From Atopsyche davidsoni (Eukaryota; Arthropoda; Insecta; Trichoptera; Hydrobiosidae), in the NCBI GenBank assembly GCA_022113835.1, contig JAILWY010000008.1, forward strand, positions 7,444,501 to 7,508,500: 64,000 nucleotides of DNA, read 5' to 3'. The notes under the pieces are model-generated. The model saw nothing but the letters and a program-made list of their open reading frames with translations, did no database searches and was not told the DNA's origin. Both the position numbers and the translations under genes were made by a program. Of the stretch, positions 12,301-24,300 are shown in pieces; position 1 is the first letter of the stretch; every line of letters begins with the position of its first letter.

Positions 12301-15300
12301 CGGAGGGTCACTTTAAGGCTTCATAAACGGAGTTGACTGCAGTCTTGGACGTGATTTCTCGCTCATGTCGTATTTAAAATTGTATTGAAATGCATGAAGT
12401 TACCCGCTCTGAAAACGTTTCTTATTTTTTAACAAATCTCAAAATTATGTTTAGTCAAAACAAACACTTGTTTCATATAATTTTTTTTTAACTAATAATA
12501 CAACCTACCAAAAATCATAAAAAATAAGTAACACTTTTGTTACTAGAGGCATGATATCAAATATCCGAAAAAATATATGATTATTTAAAAATATGTGATT
12601 AAGCATATTTTTTCACACATTGAAAATGATTAAAGAAAACTCTCAGAAAATATCATCGTGACTTGTGAGGGATGTCACGATGATATTTTCTGAGAGTTTT
12701 CTTTAATCATTTTCAATGTGTGAAAAAATATGCTTAATCACATAAACATACTAATACCTGCATGGGTAAATAAATACGCATCCTGATTAACATTAATCTA
12801 AAATTAATATATTTAAAAATACTAAATAATTTTATAATTCCCCGGGGGTTTTGTTGACTGCCATTTTTAATTAAACGATGTCCTGAAAACCACTTACTTT
12901 ATTTAAAATACCCATATTAAATTAAAAGTAAGCAAAAGCTAGTTTTCAGTAATTAGAGTTTGGTGATGTTTAATTGAATATATCGCATGTTTGGTTTTCT
13001 AAGAACTTAATTTTTATAGCTAATTGAAATACCTAAAATATATGAGAAGAGCTGAGCTTATAAATTGTGGTTGGGGTAAACGTGGAGGAGGCTTTTTATG
13101 TATAAATATATTTTAAATACACTTTTAAATATGGATACACTGAAATCCAAATTATTTTTTATTTCTCGATAAAAATAAAAAAAATATATATATAACACAT
13201 GTACAAATGTAATTAATAAATACCCGATATTTTTAAAGCTTCTGTAACGGTATGATTCTATAAAAAGATACAAGAAAAAAATTGTGAACATACAATTAGA
13301 ATTGATCATAGTTTGGAAATATTATCAAAAGTTTTTGTTACATAATATTTAATTAATATCTCATTCATTTATAGTTATTATCTCAACAAAAAAAACCTAG
13401 AAACAACGAATGATCTTATTTACATTGCGAAACAGTAATATCAAACTCGGGGTCCGAAGGGTGGCAAGCAGGCGTGCTAACCGCTGGACAACGGGGCGTT
13501 TTTAAAGTATACGCTCGTGCGGAGTATATATATTTTTCAAATTGAATTTTGTGTGTTATTAATATATTTATGGCCTCCATGGTCAATCCGTGGGAGTCAA
13601 TGGTACCAGCTATCGATCGACCATCGAAAAACACATTAAAAGGTTGGGGCAGTTAATCATAACTTGTTTATGCTTAGAAAGGTTATAAAGGACCACAAAG
13701 GCACGCACTCCCTCTCATTCGGTCACGATCACCCACATCGTGCAACCTTCAACACCAACGTGGTCTAGTGCTTAGCGCAGCTGCTTACCGGCACTGCGTC
13801 TCACAATCTTAACTACACAACCTCAATCATACTTTAATCCAAAAAATACTTCGCTGGTATTTGAGACAAACAATCAATTGTGCCTGTTTTTAATGAGTAT
13901 TTATTTAATTTGAACCCAGCTACATTTTCAAGTTAATAAAACCATATAATTCACCATAGTGTGATGTACTTTTACCATTATATATTATCTTGTTGAGGGA
14001 CAAGGCATTTGATTGGTGAAGACCCATTATTATAATGATAAAAGTAACTTTGTATTCTGTCTTCACTTTGAGTTTATTATATTTTTTGCATGATTAGTTT
14101 CGACCAAATAGACAAAGTCATCATCTAGTTATGCATCTGATGATGATGACTTAGTTTATTTGGTCGAAACTAATCATGCAAAAAATATAATAAACTCAAA
14201 GTGAAGACAGAATACAAAGTTACTTTTATCATTATAATTATATATTATGTTATTGATGGACAAGGCATTTGCTTGGTGAAGATCCATATTATTGATGAAT
14301 GAAAGGAATTTTTTTGTATACTTCACATGAGCAAATGTGTCGCAATTAACTATAAGCGTGACTTCAATATTCAATGTATAAAATTTGTTCACCATTGGTG
14401 TTTACAATTTATTGTAAAAATGTATTAATCTGTAGGGTTAAAGGTTTATTAAACTATGCAGGTTTTTTTTGAGTTTCTTCACGTTTGAATTTTAGTGTCA
14501 CGGATAGTGTGGCATTTTTTTTACAATGTAGATCCCAATAGAAGGATGCGGGTACATGCACAGAGAAAGTGGTGCGGGACGTCGCAGCCCTCCCCCACCC
14601 CCACACCACCCCAACGACCCCCACAACAAATCTCAAATGTGAAACAAAAAGAGCAACCTCGTAATGGGGATGGCGAATGGCAGAATAAACCGTTATGGCC
14701 GCAGTAAACGGTTCGTGCTGTTCCCCCGAACCGGTAAACGCGGTTCGACATGTCGCAGGATCGCGCATCGTGGACTGTGGTAACCCTCTGATCAAAAATT
14801 CCAAAGGCGAAATGTCTATTAAAGTACGCTGCAGTTCTACCATATCAATATTAGATGTTTTTGAATGATAAAGTCAAAATTTATTATACCCAAATACAAT
14901 TTTTAGAAGGCAGAATATTCTTATGAAGAAACACTGTAGTGACAAATCAATAGTGGGTTGATGTGTACGTAAAGCGTTAAAATCTTTTGATGTTTACTAG
15001 GAAAAAGGATAAAAAAATATGCCATTTACCTGATATGATGCAAGAAGATCAGAAAAAACAAAGATAATTATGAACAAGTGCATTAAATAATATTTTAAAC
15101 GATACGCAACTGCAAATAAATCTGACTAACAATACGTGTAGGCAATACGGTTATGGGAATCATATAAATCAATCTATTGGCTAAAAAAATTATTTATTTG
15201 AAAATACGAGTAAAATATATAAATATATGCTTTTAAATTATTTTATAACTAAACAAAAAAAAACAAGCGTATTTCTAAAGGTGTATCACTAACACGCATA

Positions 15301-18300
15301 GATCATTAATGAAAATTCAACATCAAGTTTCTATTATAATTTATCGCGGTCTGGCGTTTATAAAGCTACGGGTATTTTTTTCTTTGAAACCCAAATAGTT
15401 TCAGCAAAAAAAAAAAAAAAAAACACACCCCCCCAGTACACAGCCTCACTCTTGTCCGTTGTTTTGGTCGCTTCCCCGGTCGGCCGGCGCGCGCGCCCGT
15501 GTATGACGGCGGAGGCTCTCGGGGTGAGGGAAGTGAAGGGTGTGCTGTTCGATTCCAGACGATCGTGGCCTCGGCCTGTTATTGGCTACAGAGGGGGACA
15601 TCCGCAAATGTGCTGTTTGCTATTGTACACAAAACACACACTGGCTTTCCCGTGTTATCTTAATACTTTTACTGTGTACGAACGGATGAGCGCGGCTGAA
15701 GATACGGAGTGATGTAATTATCCGTCTGGTGTTATTGATATTTTTTTTGTTTTGAAAATATGCAGTACAAAAAAAAAAACCTTAAAAATTTAAACAACAT
15801 TGAAAAAAATTGCTTAAGAGCCGTGATACCGTATTCGAGTTTTTTGACCATTTGCTTGTACCTATTGCGAAAAATCGACTGCGCCAATCAAAAAAAATTT
15901 AATGCAGAAAGTTTTTTTCTACTACGATTTATTGTTATATTTCTTATAATTTACATTTAATGTGATAAATATGTGTTTTTCCGATTAAAGTTTCGGGATC
16001 GGAGTTTCGCGATGTTCCTGTTCCAAGAATCCTAAACATTTATTTAAACCTTCCTGTTGGGATTAGTTTGAAAATTTAAAAATATTTTTTTTTTAACAAG
16101 CTTTGGTTTTGAAAGTCGTCATTTTATCCAATTTTTCAACATCTTCAAGATTTTATTTAACCCTGAAAATGGACGTTAATTATATAATAAAAAATAGATA
16201 AATATAATTTATAGTTTTCTCAATACTCTGTGAAAAAATCAACTTTCGACTTAGAATTCTTGGAACAGGAACATCGCGAAACTCCAATCCCGAAACTTCA
16301 ATCGGAAAAACACATATTTATCATATAATAAAAAATCGTAGTAGAAGAAAGGATGTATTTAACTTTCTGCATTTAAACTTTTTTGATTGGTACAGTCGAT
16401 TTTTCGTAATAGGTACAAGCAAATGGTCAAAAAACTCGAATATAGTATCACGGCTCTTAAATAAATAATTTACAATTTTATTCATAAAAAGTTATCCGAT
16501 CCAAAATATTCACGAAAAAGCGAAAATCTTACAAAAACTTTATTAAACATAAATACATCGTAAAGCATTTATTGTGCAAATACTCGTATTTATTTATAAT
16601 TTTTGTTAAATATACGTATATTATTTATTTAAAATAGTTTAAATTGTTTGGTTTTCTCAAAGAGTTTTAAATAATAAATATTGTTCAAGACACGTTGAAC
16701 AAACATGAACTCGGCTAGAATGGTTTAATATATATTAGGATTGAGTATATTGTATGGTTACAAAAAAACTTAATTTATTATATACATTTAATTTAGAAAA
16801 ATTTAGGTGAATAAACTTTAATTCAAGCAAGGCTTAGAACTTTAGCTATGAAGATTGGGGCTATGTGAAAAGTCGGCGTTGTGGTTTATAATTTATTATT
16901 GCAAAAAAAACGGTTTCACGTTAATGTAACGAAAAAAAAATGTACCGGAATTACGTTTCCTAAATATAATTTTTTCAGGATTATTTTCATGTAACTATTT
17001 TCCTCAAAACGACAGCTGTTCTTAGCAAAGTGATTTATTAATTTACACGGGTATTTTTTTTGCTGAAAAAAAAACTACTGGGTTTTATAACGTATTTAAA
17101 TAAACAGGATAATTATATTTTGCCAAAAAGAGTGAGGGGCTATTTTGTAGTAACGTTTTTGCGGACGAGAGAGTGAAATTAAAAAAAAAAAAAAACGCGG
17201 CAGGGGGATGTTGCCTATATCTTTTAAAAATAAGTGTTTTATTTTTTCGTCAGTGTGTTGGTCCAAATATATTTTTATCGTATTATATAGGTGCAAATAT
17301 AAAAACAAACCACTTAAATACCTGTCAGGTATTTTTTATGTGAACGTGAGTGACATTCGTGGTTAAATTGTATTATATGAACGAAGGGTTATTAACTATA
17401 TTATACTATTATGTAAGTGTAACAGACCGCAAGTGACAAAAGCAGGTAGTTTGTGGTTTGAAGATTTCATGCCGCTGAAATGTTTCTATTTTAAGCAATT
17501 ATATTTATATAAATTAAAACTGTTATTTTTGTAGTATTTAGATCGTAGTATTCCGTGACTTAAATAAAAATAAAATCAAAGGATATTCATATTTTTTTTA
17601 ACTGGAACAGCAAAAACGGTTTCTACTTGTAGATACATTATCGAACAAAACAGTTTGACAATGTCTATGAAAGGTGAAAAACGTCTTCCTGTCCCAATTA
17701 GAAAAAATTCTGTTAGTTAATTTATTTTGTTATTCGTAACATAAAAGTTTCATTTCAATTATTTTATAAATTATATATCAGATCCTCGTTAACGCTTTAA
17801 TAAAAGTTACACAAGTCTCTATTAATTGTTTTTTTTTTTCACATCTTTACCGCATTATGAGAGACTCGACAACTGGAGTATTGTGATAAAGAGAATAGAA
17901 TAAAACAGCAATTTCTCCGCTTGCAATGTGGCGTGATGAAATATATATTTTTTCCGCCCTAAGAATCGCAGATTTCTTAGAGCACCTCCCTAATGACGTC
18001 ATTTCTTACAATACAGTGGCTCCAAAAGGTCGGGCCGCGGGATATGTGAGACCCTCACCCCCGAGTGTTATCGCCTCTCTAAAATATGCCACGAATTACT
18101 TCCCTTAACACACGAGATACGACATTAATGTCGACATGATAATGTAATTACATAAAGCCAAAAGTACTTTTTTAACTGCGAACATAATTTTTTGTAATTA
18201 TTGTTTTTAAGTATCATACAATTGAACTGTTGTACAATATAAAGTATTGTAAGAAACGAATTAATTAAAATATAAATTTATTCCTCATCAAGTGGCTCTC

Positions 18301-21300
18301 CTCAGAGGAGGCTAGCGACCATTTCACTCATACTGAGGCAGTATTCATAGTTTTCTAAGGAAATAATAGTGTAGTAGGTCTTCGGGTTCGTCTACACTGC
18401 AGATTTATATTGCTGCTACCCAATATCATTATTATAAATCCTTTCTCTACAAAGGTCCAGCGTAAAGATCTCATACTCCTTTAAGATACAGAAACAATAG
18501 TAGAAGCCCTCCACCTACTTCTAGAGCACATCCCTCCACAATCATTCCAAGTCTACTATTCCATTACCGATCTTTTTCTAACGCTTAGGGTACATTTCTA
18601 TTGAAGCTTAAATATAGGTCCACGATACTTTAGCTATTATTAGCTGTGTTTGTTGTGAGTAAAGAGGAAGGTGCAAGGGTTTGTTTGAGACTCACCCCAG
18701 ACCACTGGCCGGCCAGCCAGCGAGGGCAGTCGCGCTCGGCGCAGGGCTCCAAGTGGCGGGGGCGTCGACCCGCGCAGGCCTCCTCGTTGGCCAGAGCCAA
18801 GGAGGTCCCGTTTTGTGTCTGTGCCGCGCACATCACCTGCCGGGCTCGGCTGCCACCTCCGCACGTGGCACTGCACGCGCCCCACTCGCCCACCTGCCAC
18901 CTGAAAAGCCGCGAGCCAGTTACAAAGACAACCGATCAGGCCAGATCCTGACGTTGCCAGGAGGTGATGACGATGGACGCTTACTTTGGAGGGCACTGGT
19001 GCGCGTTGCACTGCTGCACGGAGGGCTCTGGTCTCTGGGACGCGTTGCAGAGCTGCTCCTCGACGTCCGCTCCGGAGACCCGGTTGCGGCACACCGGACG
19101 TGACATGCGGTACCCTGGAAGACACACATCGATTTAAAACATATTCAAATAAAAATTGAAAGTATTACAATAATTTATTTATTATCTATTACTTAACACA
19201 CTTTAAGCGGGTAACCAAATTGACTAAACTGATGGGCGAAGCGGGCAAAATTCGCGTAAAATTGCACGTGTGAAATCTAGTATATACACTCTTTGATTTG
19301 CATGTAGTCAAATAAATCGTTTCCTATAAAAAGTTGAACCACTTCATACACACTTCGCGAATGTCCTAAAAATTGTTCAATAATTGGAGGATTATCATTC
19401 TCTGACCACTCAACTTCTTCACTGTCACTTTGTTCAGAATCACTGGACAGTATTGGTAGAAGTAACGTTGACGAGTCTAAACAAACATTACGAGCTGTAA
19501 ACCTAAAGAGTTAAATGACCTTCTGCCACTTTTAGACAGCAGTCCGCGAAACGGTACTATAGTACTCGCCCCGCCTTTAGTGTGTTGAGTAAGCTAGATC
19601 AATATATAAAGAAAAAATTTATACTTAGTAAATACGTGTAGGCAGTTGAGAGATTTTAAAATAAATACTCACTTGCAATGTTTTTTAAGCAACTTAGCTT
19701 TTATAAAGTAAACGGAATATTACAAATGTAACAAGCCTGTCGTGGAAAGCGCATGTATAATACAATATGAATTTACTATCGAAGTTTTTATTGCATTGAA
19801 TTTCTCAGTCAAATATGGGCCATCAAACGTCAAATAAGGGCGGCAAGGGTGAAACGAAGAGGGTGAAATGCGCTCACCTCCCCCGCAGGTGACGGAGCAG
19901 AGTGACATGGGGGTGGAGTCCCATTGATACAGGGGGCGAGCGCAGGAGCTGCCATCCCCTCCGCACACCCCGCACTCGTCCACTCGCCTGCTGGAGCCGA
20001 TCCTCAGGTCACAACCCACCCTCTGAAATATCAAAAACACCATGTTAGTCAGTGACATATAATGTGATTCGTTAGTACAAGGGTTAGTACACCGGCCATG
20101 TAAACCAGGGGATGTGGGTTCAAATCCCACACAAATCACGATGATATTTTTCTGAGAATTTTTTTAAGCATCTTCTATGTGGGAACTAATGTGCCTAATC
20201 ATATTTGTAATAATAAAAATTAATGCTGCCTACACGCGTGGCGACGCAACCGACAACCTAATAATGATTACCCAGAAGCATCCTTTTATTTTGATCTGGC
20301 AAACAACAAGGCAGATGAGGACGCTTTTCAAATACGAATACAGCGTGTGTAGGCAGCTTTAATATAACACAATTACAATGCACATAGCCTTATATAACAA
20401 CTTCGCATTCAATCTGTGATTTGCTCATATTAAATCGATATGTACCAGTTTTGTAATTTTTGTATATAAGATTTATAGACAACTTATATTAGAGTTGATT
20501 TTTTGCAAAATTATAATATTTAAGTTTTATTTAAATGACGTACACGAATATATAAGACAATGGACTCAAAGTTGGAATAAGTATTTAATTCACTGAGCTA
20601 ACTGTAATTTATTTATGAAACTTATTTTTCTGCATAAGCATACCATAAAGTGTGTATTTTAACGTTTCATGAACAATTTAACAGGTTTCAATCAATTCAG
20701 GTTGAATTTTTAAGGAAAATGTCTAGTTTCGAAAGTCAATGCTATATTTGATCCAATTATAATTTATATATGTTATATAAATATAAGTTTTCAATATAAA
20801 TGCTCAGCCTGAGCCTCAAGGTACGAAGCCAATGTGAAGCATACTCATTGATTAATTTCCAGTTAATAATTCAAACATATATATATATTATATAAATATC
20901 AATGGTATTGGGATTGTACTGTAATAAACATAACCGAGAGGATGTAATATTTAAAAATAAAACAGTTTTATATTTAGTAGTAAATCCAATATGAAAAAAA
21001 AAACGAATTAATTTATAAGCTAAGAAAGCACGCTATGCTAGGGAGAAAATAAAACTTTCTGCATAATTTTAAAACTTAAAAGTGCATAAAAAATAAGGTC
21101 TCCCAGGAAGAATATTCGATCAACATTTAGTCTAATGAACGGGCGCTGAAAAGAAAGGCTTAGGTTATTCTGAAAGCTGTAGAAAAGTGGAAACACCCCC
21201 GAAGACGGCCAGCCTGCTAACGCACACTTTGAATTAAAATTTAGAACTTTGAAACATTCAAAATTCTCCAAGATGGCGCTGTAAAGAGGCCATTTTGAAG

Positions 21301-24300
21301 TAACGATCTGATGAAATCTACTCCAGGTTTTAATGAATCCTTTAAAGCGTGTTTTAACTAAAGGTGTACTCAAACAGAGGTCACGCATAGGTTTTACTCA
21401 AAATATTATTACGTAAATATTCAACCGATAAATGTCTCAAAATATACAAATTATTTATAACTAAATTAGTATAAAATGTAAAGTAACAATATTGCACCGT
21501 TAAAGTGCCATTGAAATAAAAAATATACATTATTAATCACAAATGTAAAATGAGCAGAATTTTTCATTATTTTTTTTGAACTAATATATTTACAAAAAGT
21601 ATTTAATATGTGAAAAATATATTTTTCGCTTGAGATTATTGATAATTGTTTTTCAGGGCCGGGGCAGGTACGTTCCCACCGGGCAATTTTAGTTTTTCCC
21701 GAAGCAACAATGGGCAACCGTTTTTCCATTATCGTGAATAATGAAATGCGCCCAGTTCGCCCCTGCCGATTCAATTAATTTTAATTAAATCGCAAATTAG
21801 ACTTTTGCCCCTCCGCCTCTGTGCTCTTCGGTTTGGTTCGGATTATAACCGGAATAAAATCAAATATTAAATATACCCACCGCGGCGAAACGTCTCAGAT
21901 TGAATGTAATTTATGAAATCGTTAAGAGGTGTGCTTGAATTATCTGGCAGTATAAAAATGAGACTAAAACCAGCAAAAAGACTTTTTATTCATTTTCTTA
22001 TTAAAGTGCCTTTTTTTAGAAGTAGGTGACCATATCATTGAAGTATAAAAATTGATTTACAACGTTCATTATTAAGCTTACATTAAACACGTATTTTTAA
22101 CCTACACAGGTGAGTATGCTTAGGAAAATGATTTTTCTTTCACCTGTCATTAAATATAAATTTCTGATATAGTAGACGCAGATTTGAACATTCAAGGTTT
22201 TACAATGTAAATAAAAATTTCAAACTTTAGTTTATTTAAAAATATAAAAAGCTTTCACACCAGAACATCGTTAAAATATATATTCTATATTACATTGTTG
22301 TATTTTCGTTTTTCATTTTATAAACTCTTCCTTTATTTGTGTACTTACAGGGAGCGCAGATGTGAGAATAAAATAAAAATTGAGTAGGTAAGGACTTCGG
22401 AGTCCCGAATAAGGGAATAAAGCTTATGTCAGAAGCGTTCGATCACCCCCAAAGAACCTGATTGATGTATTCGATTTGGTTCCAACTGAAATTCAATAGC
22501 TCCTTTTACGGAGGCGCAGATGTCTCTGTAGGCTCACAAAGATATTGCACAAATGTTAATGTTGACACGAATCGACAAAATTCGTTGTGTATATATAATA
22601 TATAAAATAAATATATAAATATATAATTTAAAAATTTGATTTTACTTAAAAATATATAAACTATCACTTTGAGGCGCAGATGTCTCAGTGAGATATTGTA
22701 CAGATGTTAGTGCAGATACGAATTAACAAAAGTCATTTTTTGAAATACAAGAAAATAAATCGCTTTAATTTAGGTATAACAGTTCGTTTAAAAAAAAAAA
22801 AGTGGTGAATGAGAAACTATCACTTTGAGGCGCAGATGTCTCAGTGAGATATTGTACATATATAAATGTAGACATGAATCAACAATAGTATTTTTTTTAA
22901 ATACATGAAAAATAAATTGCTTTAATTTAGGTATTAGCAGTTTGTTTGTGGTGAATGAAAAGCTATCACTTTGAGGCGCAGATGTCTGAGGTGTTTAAGA
23001 CACGAACTCACAAAGCATATCGAGTAAATAAAAATAAAAATTGAATTTTACTAAGGTGTTAACAAAAAACTATCACTTTGAGGCGTAGATTTATCAATGC
23101 ATTCAAAAAATACAATTAAGTGTATATTTTACTCAGTATAAGAATTTAACAGTTATTCTGTGAAATATTTTTTCATATACTGGATGATGGTTATATAACT
23201 ATCAGGATATTGGACTTAATGGTTCATAGTATAAAAAAAAACTTGTATCAAAAATTAACCTTTTCTAATTTTTGGCATTTAACTAATCTCGTTGGCATAT
23301 TCAAACATAACACGATTTAAGTTACAAAAATATATTTTACCAGTACAAAGTTTCGCGACAAATTCAAACCTAATTCATAGAAAATACACACACGCTATGT
23401 AACGCGAGAATCTAAATCCGACCTAATTTTATTCAAACATCGAGATTTACGACACGACGGAGCGGAGGACCCTCGACAATGGCGGAAAAAATATGAAAAA
23501 ATGGCCGAAGACTCGCCTCTCGGCAAAAAGCAGCAACAAAAAGCACAACAATACGGGGGATTCAATTAGCAGCCTGCCCCGAGGGCATCTTACAAATGCT
23601 CCGGCCTTGGAAAAAACCTTTTACTGTCACCCTGTATTTATTGCGTTTTTCGCCGCCTGAAAAAAAAGTTGGCAGGACTGCGAATTTTTTTTCAGATTTG
23701 AGCGACGGGATTACGTTTGAGATTGAATAATGGAGTTGTTTTAATTTTTTCATTTTTTTATGTGTTCCAATTGATAAACGTGCAAAAGTGCATCTTGCTT
23801 TTCTAATACATACAAGACTTGTACATTTCTTAAAATCACAGATATTGCAAAAATATTATTTTTGTTGGTACTAACGAAAATATTCCATTGAATACGAATT
23901 TTACTATGATTGTGCATTTTTTATGATTCGTTATTATCACACTTATTAAAAATAATTTTTCGTAAAAAGTGTAGGAAAAATACAGTATAATATTGTATAA
24001 TATTTTCGTACACTGTTAAGAAAAAAATGTCGTAAATATATTGTTGATTTGAGGAATTAAAATAGGGTTTATATTGGGGACGCGATACAAAAAAAACGAC
24101 CGGTCTTGAAGATGTATAATTTTCGTGTGAATAAAATGTTTAAATAAACCTATTATTCCTATGTCTATGATATCTTTGTTATGCAACAGTAACAATGCAG
24201 ATCTTATGCATAAATTTACTAGAGAAAATTATACATTCTGACGTAGATTACATTCCTCTGAGGTAGCGAGGCACGTACGAATATACAATATTCATGTAAT

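Larger units (their letters stand above)
1335..18695 (-). other. 17.4-kb intron between exons E and F
   Basis: Phase 0 intron, donor GTGAGT, acceptor GCAG. It holds several elements listed separately: repeats at 4.2-4.4, 6.4-6.9, 9.4-9.7, 9.9, 10.5, 12.6, 14.0-14.3, 15.8-16.5 and 18.3 kb, and a possible recursive splice site at 15030. Stretches without any recognised feature include 1340-2600, 2700-4100, 4450-6400, 6950-9400, 10700-12590, 12800-13400 and 16460-18280. These are AT-rich apart from short GC-richer unique patches near 2860-2950, 7040-7160 and 12060-12200. Confidence 0.85.
19115..19877 (-). other. 763-bp intron holding a piggyBac remnant
   Basis: Phase 1 intron between exons C and D, with donor GTGAGC and acceptor CTTCCAG. 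About half of it (19197-19584) is a degenerate piggyBac-type element described separately. The rest is AT-rich and featureless. Confidence 0.85.

Noticed and set aside
14454..14843. 129-codon minus-strand open frame
   Set aside because: It lies in a GC-rich, C-tract-containing patch; the overlapping frames are equally open, the peptide has low-complexity glycine/valine runs and no domain, and no splice context links it to the gene.
20064..20139. Functional tRNA-Thr gene
   Set aside because: The anticodon stem is mismatched, position 33 is not T, and several copies occur inside the same foldback element, so it is a repeat-borne tRNA relic.
22108..22120. Back-to-back acceptor and donor (ACACAG/GTGAGT) on the plus strand
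   Set aside because: Looks like a recursive splice site but is antisense to the only gene seen, and the upstream pyrimidine tract is short.
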